DNA from: DASQVO01 sp035640715
Lineage (GTDB): Bacteria; Actinomycetota; Actinomycetes; Streptosporangiales; Streptosporangiaceae
Assembly: GCA_035640715.1 (NCBI GenBank)
Contig: DASQVO010000072.1
Location: 1 to 23,001, forward strand
DNA: 23,001 nt
Direction of reading: 5' to 3'
The notes beneath the pieces were generated by a model. The model did not search any database, had not been told where the DNA came from, and worked only from the letters and a program-made list of their open reading frames with translations. How positions within the stretch are numbered: position 1 is the first letter of the stretch; the number at the start of each line of letters is the position of its first letter. A program made the position numbers and the translations under genes. Shown piece by piece: positions 7,980 through 15,862 of the stretch.

Positions 7980-9324
7980 TCATCCCTGGGGCCGCACGCG
8001 ATGCGCCCCCGGGAGGGATGCCGCCTCGAGGACCAGCACCGTGAGGTCGTCGCCGACCGGCTCGGGGCCGAAGTCGCGCACAGCGCTTCGTACCCGTTCT
8101 GCGACTGCCTTTGCGCCCAGGCCGGTGCAGCCGCGCAGTACAGCGGCGAGGCCGTCGTCATCGTCCAGCTGACGGTCGCCATTGCGGCGTTCGGTTACAC
8201 CGTCGGTCACGCACAGCAATGTCTCGCCCGGTGCGAGGTCGAATGAGTCGGCGTGGAACTGGGCATTCTCGTCGATGCCGATCAGGATCTGCGGGTCCGC
8301 GACGGGCGCCACCGAGCCGTTGGCGGACAGCCGCAGCGGCAGCGGGTGGCCAGCGCTGGCGATCGTGCAGTGCGCACCGCCCGCATCCGGGTCGGGCTTC
8401 AGTTCCCCGTAGAGCAGGCTCAGAAAGCGCGCCTGGGCGAGCTCTGAGCCGGACGCGGCGAGGAGGCTGCCGTCCGTGAGCGCGGCGTTCAGCCGACCGA
8501 GAACCAACGCCACGTCGTGCCCTTCGCGGGCCAGCAGCCGCACGAGGTGCCGGGCCAGACCCGTGACAGACATCGCGAACCGGGGCACCAGCAGCTGCCC
8601 GGCCAGGGCCGCGACCATGTCCTCGTCAAGCTGCCCAGCCAGCAGTTCGCTGGCCTCGGCGAGGAACGACGGCCCCATGCTGTCCGCCTGCCCGGCGGCA
8701 GTGCCACCGAGGCTGTGGAGCGGAGAGGGCACACGACCTTCGGCGCCGCCCATCTCGCGACGGAGCCCCATGTCAGGGAGGACGCGGGCGCCGGACTCAG
8801 CCTCTTGCCCCTCCAGCCGGAACCACACGGCCTTCTGGGCCCGCCGGTAGGTCACACCCCAGGACTCGGCCAAGGTTCTCACCAGTTGCAGGCCACCGCC
8901 GGGCTCGTCGTGCGGCGCATCCTTGCGTCCGTCTACTTCGCGAGAGGGGGTGATCCGCCACCTCCACCACGACACCCACGGGCCTCTCCCCGGCCGGGGC
9001 CGCAGAGGCGCTTCCCGGGGCTGCCCCCTGGGGAGAGGTGTCAGGGACCTGCCCGGTCTCGAGCAGGCAGGCAATCTCGGCGTCGGCACCGGCATGCATG
9101 ACCGCGCTGGTGACCAGCTCACCGGCTAGGAGCACGGCGTCGTTGATGAGCCGCTCCGTAATGCCGCGCGCGGCGGCATCCGCCTGCGCGGCCTGTCCGG
9201 CGAGGGCTTCGCGCACAAACGTGCGTGCCGCGGCTGCCGCACGCCCGTTTCCCGGGAGACGTGTCTTCGAGATCAGCGTCGTCTGTGAGGCAGCCGGCCA
9301 CGAAGGAGCAGGCACCGCCCCCAT
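7980..9324 (-). pseudogene. Decayed HATPase-GAF-PP2C (SpoIIE-type) phosphatase, osaC-like
   Basis: An anti-sigma-factor kinase-like ATPase domain begins after the ATG at 9324, with N-box DAVLLAGELVTSAVMHAG. It changes frame at a run of five G on the plus strand (8946-8950, CCCCC on the coding strand). Removing one base joins VVVEVADHP to SREVDGRKDAPHDE and restores the GGGLQLVRTLAESWGV ATP-lid motif. The second frame continues to the stop at 7980 with AVWFRLEG, then FLAEASELLAGQLDEDM, which I recognise as the opening of the GAF region in this family. It then jumps at about 8574 from LLVPRFA to MSVTGLARHLVRLLAREG, deep inside the PP2C domain. The rest of GAF and the first PP2C metal motifs (GGDFYD and GDVxGKG in the family) are absent. 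Later motifs survive (TDGVTERRNGD, GDDLTVLVLEA). A frameshift plus deletion of catalytic residues argues for a pseudogene. A GTG at 9360 is an alternative start. Confidence 0.8.
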
Positions 9325-9399
9325 GTTACTCTGAAAACTTCGATGATCAAATAAAACCACTTAATATACTATGGCCTTCGCACATATGAGTGTATATCT
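9325..9399. promoter_or_regulatory. AT-rich divergent promoter region
   Basis: This 75-bp stretch between the divergent phosphatase relic and the hybrid kinase is strikingly AT-rich for this genome. It contains TATACT at 9365-9370, a plausible -10 placed 29 bases before the kinase ATG at 9400. No good -35 hexamer is seen 16-18 bases upstream, so an activator or an alternative sigma factor may be needed. On the minus strand the sequence has no clear paired hexamers. The low GC and the divergent layout support a shared control region. Confidence 0.4.
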
Positions 9400-12300
9400 A
9401 TGGATCAACCGGGGATCAATATCATGAAGCTTGATCCAGATCTGCCCGCCTCCGCTTCTCCCACCCGCGAGCTCACGGCCCCCCCGGGGCATCTTGATGA
9501 ACCTGACCTCACATCGCACGGGCAGTGGGTGTGCGCGGCAGAGCTGTATCCCCTGCTTTCGGCGATGAACGCGTTGTGTGATGGCGACTTCACCGTGCGC
9601 GTAGAGGGCGTAGGCGAAGGCGCCCCCGCCGTGATGGCGGTTGTGTTCAACCAGATCGCCGCGCGGAACGAGCATCTGGCCCGCGAGCTCCAGCGAGTGC
9701 GCCGCGAAGTCGTACGCCACGGACACCTGGACGAGAGGATCACGGCCAGCCCGGGGCAGGGGGGATGGGCGACGAGCGTGGACTCTGCGAACCAGCTGGT
9801 GGAGGCTCTGGTAAGCCCGGTGTCGCACGTCACGCGGGTGCTTGAGGCGGTCGCGGGCGGGGACCTGACCCAGCGAGTCGATCTGCACGACGGTAACCGT
9901 GAACTGCGCGGCGAGCTATGGCGTCTGGGCCGGGTAGTGAACCGCATGGTCGACCAATTGTCGCTGTTCACCGGTCAGCTGACGCAGGTGGCCCGCGAAG
10001 TCGGCATCGAGGGGCGGCTCGGCGGGCAGGCGGAAGTCCAGGGGCTGTCGGGTGACTGGCGTTATGTGACCGAGGCCGTCAATTCTATGGCCTCGCGGCT
10101 GACGGCGCAGGTGCGCGATATCGCAGTCGTCACGACGGCGGTGGCGCGCGGCGACCTGACACGGCAGGTGACCGTCGAGGCGGCCGGTGAGCTGCTGGAG
10201 CTGAAGCTCACCGTAAACACGATGGTGGACCAGCTGCGTGCCTTCGCGGACGAGGTGACGCGGGTGGCCGGCGAGGTGGGCACCGAGGGGCAGCTGGGCG
10301 GGCGCGCCCAGGTGCACGGCGTGTCCGGGGTGTGGAAGGACCTGACCGGCAACGTCAACTCCATGGCGCTGAACCTGACCTCTCAGGTCCGCAACATCGC
10401 CCAGGTGACGACGGCCGTCGCCAACGGCGACCTGAGCCAGAAGATCACGGTTGACGCGCGTGGCGAGATCCTCCAGCTGAAGTCCACGATCAACACGATG
10501 GTGGACCGGCTGTCGGCGTTCTCCTCCGAGGTGACGCGGGTGGCCCGCGAGGTGGGCACCGAGGGCAACCTCGGCGGCCAGGCGCAGGTCCGCGGCGTGT
10601 CCGGGGTGTGGAAGGACCTGACCGACAACGTCAACTCCATGGCGCTGAACCTGACCTCTCAGGTCCGCAACATCGCCCAGGTGACGACGGCCGTCGCCAA
10701 CGGCAACCTGACCCAGACGATCACGGTTGACGCGCGCGGCGAGATCCTCCAGCTCAAGAACACCGTGAACACAATGGTCCAGCAGCTACGGGCGTTCGCG
10801 GACGAGGTGACGCGGGTGGCCCGCGAGGTGGGCACCGAGGGGCAGCTGGGCGGGCGCGCCCAGGTGCACGGCGTGTCCGGGGTGTGGAAGGACCTGACCG
10901 ACAACGTCAACTCCATGGCCGGCAACCTGACCTCTCAGGTCCGCAACATCGCCCAGGTCGCCACCGCCGTGGCCCAGGGCGATCTGTCCAAGAAAATCGA
11001 TGTCGACGCGCGCGGCGAGATCCTCCAGCTGAAGTCCACGATCAACACGATGGTGGACACGCTTTCCTCGTTCTCCTCCGAGGTGACCCGTGTCGCCCGC
11101 GAGGTCGGCAGCGAGGGCCAGTTGGGCGGCCAAGCCCGCGTCGAGGGCGTCTACGGAACGTGGAAGCGGCTGACCACCAGCGTCAATGAGCTCGCCTCGA
11201 ACCTGACCACTCAGGTCCGCGCGATCGCTGAGGTGGCCAGCGCCGTCGCCAACGGCGACCTGTCGCGCTCCATCTCGGTCGAGGTGCGGGGCGAGGTCGC
11301 CGAACTGAAGAACAACGTCAACCTCATGGTGGCCAACCTCCGCGAGACCACCCGGGCCAAGGACTGGCTGGAATCCAACCTCACCCGAATCGCCGCCCTC
11401 ATGCAGGGCCACCGCGACCTCGTCGAGGTCGCGGACCTGATCCTGAGCGAGCTCACGCCGCTGGTGGACGCCCAGTTCGGGGCGTTCTTCCTCGCTAAGG
11501 CCGACGCCCCGCCGGGCGAGGGCCTGGAATTCATCGCCGGATACGGCACCGGCCAGGACAGCCGCGACGGACGTCTTCCGGGCCCCGAATCGCCGGGCCG
11601 TGGCCTGATCGCCCAGGCAGCCGTGGGGAAGAAGCGTATCCTCATCGAGGACGTTCCGCCGGACTACTTCACCATCAGCTCCGGGCTCGGCGGAGCATCC
11701 CCGACCAGCGCGGTTATCCTGCCCATCCTCTTCGAGGACCAGGCACTCGGAGTCATCGAGCTGGCCTCGTTCAGCAGGTTCAGCGAGGTACACCTCGCCT
11801 TCCTCGACCAGTTCGTCAACACTATCGGCGTCTCGATCAACACCATCATCGCCAACTCCCGTACCGAGTCCCTGCTGTCGGAATCCCAGCGGCTGACCGC
11901 CGAGCTGCGCCAGCGCTCGGACGAGCTCCAGAGCTCTAACGCCGAACTGGAGGAGAAGGCGGCCCTCCTGGCCACCGCCTCACGGTACAAGTCGGAGTTC
12001 CTGGCGAACATGTCGCACGAGCTGCGCACCCCGCTCAACTCACTCCTGATCCTGGCCCGGCTGCTGGCCGACAACCCTGACGGCCACCTGTCCAGCCAGG
12101 AGGTGCAGTCCGCAGCCACCATCTACCGGGCAGGATCGGACCTGGTCCAGCTGATCAACGACATCCTCGACCTGTCGAAGATCGAGGCAGGCAGGATGGA
12201 CGTGCATCCCAGGAAGCTGCCCCTGACTAAGGTGCTCGACTACGTCCAGGCCACTTTCCGGCCGCTCGCCATCGACCGGGGCCTGACCTACGAAATCGCG

Positions 12301-13368
12301 GTCGGCGAGGATGTGCCGCGCGAACTGTACTCCGATGAGCAGCGGCTCCAGCAGATCCTGCGCAATCTGCTGTCCAACGCCCTGAAGTTCACCGCCGCGG
12401 GAGGAGTGGAACTACGCGTAGAGCGCGTAACGGGAGCGGGGTTCGAGGAGGAGACGCTGCGCAGCGCCGAGACGGTCCTCGCGTTCTCGGTCAAGGACAC
12501 CGGCATCGGCATCACACCGGAAAAGCTTGCGACGATCTTCGAGGCGTTCCAGCAATCCGATGGCACCACCAGCCGCAAGTACGGGGGCACCGGGCTCGGC
12601 CTGTCCATCAGCCGGGAGATCGCCGGGCTGCTCGGCGGCCGGATCGTCGCCGAGAGCGAGGTGGGCGTGGGCTCCCAGTTCACCCTCTACGTGCCCGCAC
12701 ACCTCCCTGGCGGCATCCCCGCAGCCCAGCAGGGCGCGGAAACCACCGTCCCGGCCGGGTCCCCCGCGAAGGCCGTGCCGCTGCCGGATGCCGCCGGCTA
12801 CATGCCGAGCGGCGTGTACGGCAGCGCGGACAGCCTGGTCGGCATCCAGGCCCCCAGCATCCCCGACGACACCTGGCCAGGGACAACACGGCTCAAGGAG
12901 TGGCTGACCGGGCGCCCCGGCCGGGTCCTGTCAGGACGCCGCATCCTCATCGCCGACGACGACATCCGCAACGTCTTCGCACTCACGCAAGTGCTGGGCC
13001 GTGTCGGCATCACCGTGAGGTACGCCGAGACAGGCCGCGAGGCCCTGGAAGTCCTCCATCGGCACCCGGATCTGTCACTGGTGCTGATGGACATCATGAT
13101 GCCGGAGATGGACGGATACGAGACGATCCGCGCCATCCGGGGCAACCCCCACCTCGCCCACCTTCCGATCATCGCCCTCACTGCCAAGGCCATGCCCGGC
13201 GACCGTGAGAAGGCGATCGAGGCCGGCGCCAACGACTACGTTCCCAAGCCCGTGGACATCGACCACCTGCTGTCGGTCGTGTGCGACCGGCTCGATCCCC
13301 AGGACAGCTCCCCTGCAGCAGACCTGCCCGCGACCGGGAAACCGGACACTCCCGGGACGAGGGCGTGA
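9400..13368 (+). CDS. Soluble poly-HAMP hybrid sensor histidine kinase (OsaA/Nik1-like)
   Basis: This 1322-residue multidomain kinase has no membrane segment. Residues about 47-650 are a chain of HAMP-type units with a 92-residue period (TAVANGDL...MVDQL...EVTRVAREVGTEG...GVWKDLTDNVNSMA). At least six VxxAVAxGDL-type repeats are visible. A GAF domain follows (about 670-818), then a coiled coil, then HisKA with phospho-acceptor His873 in MSHELRTPLN. The HATPase has N-box NLLSNALKF, DTGIGI, FEAFQQ and GGTGLGLSI (about 980-1105). A receiver domain (about 1180-1297) has phospho-acceptor Asp1231 in LMDIMMPEMDG and Lys in YVPKPVD. The architecture matches bacterial relatives of fungal Nik1 kinases and Streptomyces OsaA, so osmotic or envelope stress sensing is inferred. 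The ATG at 9400 is used; ATG 9424 is also possible, and neither has a strong Shine-Dalgarno. The response-regulator gene follows 19 bases later. Confidence 0.92.
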   Translation: MDQPGINIMKLDPDLPASASPTRELTAPPGHLDEPDLTSHGQWVCAAELYPLLSAMNALCDGDFTVRVEGVGEGAPAVMAVVFNQIAARNEHLARELQRVRREVVRHGHLDERITASPGQGGWATSVDSANQLVEALVSPVSHVTRVLEAVAGGDLTQRVDLHDGNRELRGELWRLGRVVNRMVDQLSLFTGQLTQVAREVGIEGRLGGQAEVQGLSGDWRYVTEAVNSMASRLTAQVRDIAVVTTAVARGDLTRQVTVEAAGELLELKLTVNTMVDQLRAFADEVTRVAGEVGTEGQLGGRAQVHGVSGVWKDLTGNVNSMALNLTSQVRNIAQVTTAVANGDLSQKITVDARGEILQLKSTINTMVDRLSAFSSEVTRVAREVGTEGNLGGQAQVRGVSGVWKDLTDNVNSMALNLTSQVRNIAQVTTAVANGNLTQTITVDARGEILQLKNTVNTMVQQLRAFADEVTRVAREVGTEGQLGGRAQVHGVSGVWKDLTDNVNSMAGNLTSQVRNIAQVATAVAQGDLSKKIDVDARGEILQLKSTINTMVDTLSSFSSEVTRVAREVGSEGQLGGQARVEGVYGTWKRLTTSVNELASNLTTQVRAIAEVASAVANGDLSRSISVEVRGEVAELKNNVNLMVANLRETTRAKDWLESNLTRIAALMQGHRDLVEVADLILSELTPLVDAQFGAFFLAKADAPPGEGLEFIAGYGTGQDSRDGRLPGPESPGRGLIAQAAVGKKRILIEDVPPDYFTISSGLGGASPTSAVILPILFEDQALGVIELASFSRFSEVHLAFLDQFVNTIGVSINTIIANSRTESLLSESQRLTAELRQRSDELQSSNAELEEKAALLATASRYKSEFLANMSHELRTPLNSLLILARLLADNPDGHLSSQEVQSAATIYRAGSDLVQLINDILDLSKIEAGRMDVHPRKLPLTKVLDYVQATFRPLAIDRGLTYEIAVGEDVPRELYSDEQRLQQILRNLLSNALKFTAAGGVELRVERVTGAGFEEETLRSAETVLAFSVKDTGIGITPEKLATIFEAFQQSDGTTSRKYGGTGLGLSISREIAGLLGGRIVAESEVGVGSQFTLYVPAHLPGGIPAAQQGAETTVPAGSPAKAVPLPDAAGYMPSGVYGSADSLVGIQAPSIPDDTWPGTTRLKEWLTGRPGRVLSGRRILIADDDIRNVFALTQVLGRVGITVRYAETGREALEVLHRHPDLSLVLMDIMMPEMDGYETIRAIRGNPHLAHLPIIALTAKAMPGDREKAIEAGANDYVPKPVDIDHLLSVVCDRLDPQDSSPAADLPATGKPDTPGTRA
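10243..10983 (+). repeat. Tandem 276-bp HAMP-coding repeats with a 552-bp superperiod
   Basis: Nearly identical blocks recur every 276 bp inside the kinase gene. The block starting GTGTCCGGGGTGTGG lies at 10321, 10597 and 10873. The copies at 10321-10431 and 10597-10707 differ at a single base over 111 bp. Superimposed on this, the segment at 10243-10320 matches 10795-10872 with one mismatch in 78, while the unit between them carries a different version. Identity at silent positions suggests recent duplication or gene conversion rather than selection on protein alone. Confidence 0.9.
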
Positions 13369-13387
13369 CCCGGCTAAGGCAGCAGGC

Positions 13388-13981
13388 ATGAGTGCCGCCG
13401 CGCCCGAGAAGGCCAGCATCCTGATCGTCGACGACATCGAGGAGAACCTGGTTGCGCTGGAAGCCGTGCTCGGCCCACTCGGCCAGCACCTGGTCCGCGC
13501 GCGCTCCGGGGAGGAAGCCCTCAAGGCGATGCTTCGCCAGGACTTCGCGGTCGTACTGCTCGACGTCGTGATGCCGGGCATGGACGGCTTCGAGACCGCC
13601 GCCAGCATCAAGCGCCTGGACCAGACCAAGGACGTGCCCATCATCCTGCTGACCGGAAACGACGCCCCCACGGACTACGCCTACCGGGGGTACGCCGTCG
13701 GCGTCGCCGATTTCCTGATCAAGCCCATCGACCCATGGCTGCTACGCACCAAGGTCAACGTCTTCCTGGACCTGCACCGCAAGAACCGCCAGCTCGCCGC
13801 ACAGGCCGAGCAGCTGCGGCAGTCGGTAGGCCGGCTAGAGCTGATGCTGCGCGAGGCGGAAGGTGCCGACGCGCCCGGGTTCGCCGACCGCATCGCCGAG
13901 CTGGAGCGCGCCATCCACAGCCTGCGGACACAGCAGGAGGGCGCGGGCCGCCAACGATTACCACCGGCAGCACTGTCATAG
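13388..13981 (+). CDS. Single-receiver response regulator with C-terminal coiled coil (OsaB-like)
   Basis: The first 125 residues form a CheY-like receiver: acidic pocket DD at 15-16, phospho-acceptor Asp59 in LLDVVMPGMDG, the Thr of LLTGN, and the Lys of LIKPID. The remaining roughly 65 residues are a charged heptad-like helix (DLHRKNRQLAAQAEQLRQSV onward) and not a DNA-binding domain, so output is probably through protein contact. This matches the layout of Streptomyces OsaB, a receiver with a coiled coil encoded after the OsaA kinase. The ATG at 13388 lies 19 bases after the kinase stop, with AAGG about 9 bases upstream. Longer in-frame reading upstream would overlap the kinase and has no family support. 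The last four bases of the Ser-stop end overlap the stop codon of the opposing membrane-protein gene. Confidence 0.88.
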   Translation: MSAAAPEKASILIVDDIEENLVALEAVLGPLGQHLVRARSGEEALKAMLRQDFAVVLLDVVMPGMDGFETAASIKRLDQTKDVPIILLTGNDAPTDYAYRGYAVGVADFLIKPIDPWLLRTKVNVFLDLHRKNRQLAAQAEQLRQSVGRLELMLREAEGADAPGFADRIAELERAIHSLRTQQEGAGRQRLPPAALS

Positions 13982-14605
13982 ACGCAGGCCAGGGCGGCCA
14001 TCCGCGTGCGGCCCGGCTTCTCCCCCGAGGCCAGCCGGGTGCGGAAGACCCCCCGGCCCCGATCCTTGGCGGCGGCCTTGCGGGTGGCCGGCCGCCACCT
14101 CGGCAGCGGGTGCTGGCTCGGGCGCGACCGCCCCCTGCTGTCGCTCCCGTTGCAGCCTGCGGAGCACCGGCAGCGCCGCGAAGTAGGACCCGGTCAGGGC
14201 GATGCCGCCGACACCGATATCGATCGAGATCCGGCCCTGCTTGGCCCAGTAGACGTCCTTCAGGTCGAGCAGCAGGGCAAACTCATCCACGATGAGCGCC
14301 AGGCCGCTGCCGTAGCTGGCGGCGACTGCCGGGTGACGGCGGTGCCGCTCCTCGCCGCGGACGGCGACCGCGCCGACGCCGGACAGCAGGCCGATTCCCC
14401 ACATGTAGTGATGCAGGTGCTCACCGCCGATGCTGATGTTGCGGAAGGGTCCCTTGCCGGCCCGGATGCTGTAGGTGAGCGAGCGCAGCCCGGCAAAGGT
14501 GACGGTGAAGGCGAGCCAGCTGAGCAGGGCGGATCGCTGTCCGGGGCTGAGCTCCTCCTGGTATGCGCGGTGGACCGCGCTGGGCGGTGGTGCAAAATTC
14601 GTCAC
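13976..14605 (-). CDS. Uncharacterised four-helix integral membrane protein
   Basis: From the GTG at 14605 the product is 209 residues with four hydrophobic segments (about 25-46, 66-83, 93-113 and 129-150). Polar residues are striking around the second and third helices: GGEHLHHYMWG (60-70) and IVDEFALLLDLKDVYW (105-120). Clustered His, Glu and Asp near or in helices suggest a metal or proton site, but no function is known to me. The tail after residue 150 is Ala/Gly/Pro-rich, as if disordered or read through. A longer reading from 14719 adds a low-complexity Arg-rich start with no family character, so I prefer 14605, which has GGTACGGGG a few bases upstream. The stop codon overlaps the end of the response-regulator gene on the other strand. 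Confidence 0.72.
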   Translation of the reverse strand: MTNFAPPPSAVHRAYQEELSPGQRSALLSWLAFTVTFAGLRSLTYSIRAGKGPFRNISIGGEHLHHYMWGIGLLSGVGAVAVRGEERHRRHPAVAASYGSGLALIVDEFALLLDLKDVYWAKQGRISIDIGVGGIALTGSYFAALPVLRRLQRERQQGAVAPEPAPAAEVAAGHPQGRRQGSGPGGLPHPAGLGGEAGPHADGRPGLRL

Positions 14606-14746
14606 ACGCGCCCCGTACCCATGGCCGCCGGGCGCAACCCGCAGCAGGCGTACCGGCCCGGCTCGCCTCGCCATCCGGTCGGGGGCGTGAAGCCTGGCCC
14701 GTGGCGGCACGTCAGACATCGCGCGCCATCGGGATGGGCGCGGCGG

Positions 14747-15478
14747 TCAGCGGGTGAGGGCGCGGGCTGAGCCGGGGCGGAGGCGGGCGCCGCCGATGTC
14801 GGCACGCTCTCCTTCCGCATAGCCCGTGCGGTAGCCGCTGCCCGTGTAGGTGATCCGCATCTTGCGGGTCACTGGGTATGCCTCCTCGCAGTGGCGCCGC
14901 ACCACCAGTGACCGGTCGGCGAGGACGAGTGCCGTGGAGGGCCCGGTCCCGTCCCGCCTGTCCTCGGCGTCGCTGGCGGCGCGTTCCTCGGCGGCGCGCA
15001 CGCGGGCGACCACGGCCGACGCATAACCGAGCAGCCAGCTCCGCCGCCAGGCGCGCGCGCTGCGCGCCGTGACGGGAACTTCCGCGGCAGCGAGCCCGTG
15101 CGCCATCTGCACCAGCAGAGAGGTGTAGAGCATCTCGGCGCGCTCGAGATCCGAGGTGTACCCGAACACGTGGACCCGCTTGCCGCCCGCGGCGGGCAGC
15201 AGGACGCACTGACAGCGCATCGCTCCCACCAGGCCGGCCAGCAGGTGTGCCCGGACCTGGGCCCACGGGTTCGGCACGTCGATGACGCGGTTGGCCGGCT
15301 GGTCGGTCTCCGGCCTCGTCGCGGCCAGGAGCGCCCGGTCGATGCCGTACCTGGCCATGAGCTCGGCGGCCTTCGCGGTCAGTGCCTCGGCCTCGGCGGG
15401 GGTGACGCCGTCGTCCTCTGCCTTGGCGAGAAGCTTGCGGACACGCTCGAGCAGCGTGCCGGAAGGCTCGGAAGTCAC
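14747..15478 (-). CDS. DUF2786 domain-containing protein
   Basis: The N-terminal domain (residues about 6-48, LLERVRKLLAKAEDDGVTPA then AEALTAKAAELMARYGID) is the DUF2786 signature, a short helical domain of unknown function found in bacterial and phage proteins. The rest (about 70-243) is a conserved companion region containing VHVFGYTSDLERAEMLYTSL and ending YRTGYAEGERADIGGARL, with a basic segment ARAWRRSWLLGYA. No signal peptide or membrane helix is seen. The GTG at 15478 has a strong GGAAGGAG ribosome-binding site 8 bases upstream, which settles the start. It follows the IS607 relic on the same strand. Such proteins often sit near mobile DNA, but no activity is established. Confidence 0.85.
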   Translation of the reverse strand: MTSEPSGTLLERVRKLLAKAEDDGVTPAEAEALTAKAAELMARYGIDRALLAATRPETDQPANRVIDVPNPWAQVRAHLLAGLVGAMRCQCVLLPAAGGKRVHVFGYTSDLERAEMLYTSLLVQMAHGLAAAEVPVTARSARAWRRSWLLGYASAVVARVRAAEERAASDAEDRRDGTGPSTALVLADRSLVVRRHCEEAYPVTRKMRITYTGSGYRTGYAEGERADIGGARLRPGSARALTR

Positions 15479-15558
15479 CGGGCACTCTCCTTCCTGGTCG
15501 CGAGGCCCGGCTCCAACGATCGCGATGGCCGGTTCTCACCACGGAACGTTACCGTCAC

Positions 15559-15586
15559 GGCATGAGCGCTCGTTAGCGCTCATGCC
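15559..15586. promoter_or_regulatory. Perfect 12-bp hairpin / inverted repeat
   Basis: GGCATGAGCGCT (15559-15570), loop CGTT, AGCGCTCATGCC (15575-15586) is a perfect palindromic stem. It lies about 80 bases upstream of the DUF2786 start and just beyond the surviving part of the tnpB relic. It could be a terminator for the transposon genes, a dyad operator for a TetR-like regulator, or part of the transposon right end. The sequence alone does not choose between these. Confidence 0.5.
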
Positions 15587-15587
15587 G

Positions 15588-15604
15588 CCACCCTTCCCGG
15601 GTGG
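15588..15604. terminator. Second hairpin next to the IS607 relic
   Basis: CCACCC (15588-15593), loop TTCCC, GGGTGG (15599-15604) form a 6-bp GC-rich stem one base away from the 12-bp hairpin. Together they make a two-hairpin block at the 3' side of the minus-strand tnpB relic. Confidence 0.4.
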
Positions 15605-15622
15605 TTCACGCGCTTCACCGCG

Positions 15623-15862
15623 ACGCGCCGCCTCCCGGATCGTGGCCGACAGCAGCCTGCCGGTGCCGCGGCGGATGTGCCGCCAGATGGGCCGGAGGTT
15701 CTCCGCCGTCGCCACGCGGCCAACGCCAGGCAGCACGATGTGCCGCGGGCCGTCCACCCGCAGCGCACCGGTGGTGTAGGTGCAGCGCAGGGCGTCGCGG
15801 GTCTTCTTCTTCCGGCGCGGGAACCGCATCTTCGGGCCTTCGCGCTTGCCGGTCCTGCAGTT
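15623..15862 (-). pseudogene. tnpB (IS607 OrfB) internal fragment
   Basis: Reading from the base after the tnpA stop gives RTGKREGPKMRFPRRKKKT, a basic stretch typical of TnpB, then YTTGALRVDGPRHIVLPGVG and LRPIWRHIRRGTGRLLSATI. This matches the segment of TnpB/Fanzor-type nucleases between the N-terminal domain and the first RuvC motif. Homology stops after SATIREAAR. The open frame then runs on through the flanking hairpins to a stop at 15536 without TnpB character. About 100 N-terminal residues and all RuvC catalytic motifs are absent, so it has no nuclease function. Confidence 0.78.

Noticed and set aside
8946..8950. Programmed ribosomal frameshift in the phosphatase gene
   Set aside because: The slip would need +1 at a plain C run with no obvious stimulatory signal, and the product would still lack the PP2C metal motifs. 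Decay or a sequencing error is simpler.
10243..10983. Regular repeats that might suggest a CRISPR or satellite array
   Set aside because: The period is 276 bp, in frame, and encodes HAMP units. There are no short repeats with unique spacers.
13205..13387. Longer N-terminus for the response regulator
   Set aside because: The extra residues overlap the kinase gene in another frame and have no receiver character. The ATG at 13388 begins the conserved domain at the right place.
14606..14719. N-terminal extension of the membrane protein from 14719
   Set aside because: It is Arg/Pro-rich low complexity without family character. The GTG at 14605 gives a normal start before the first helix.
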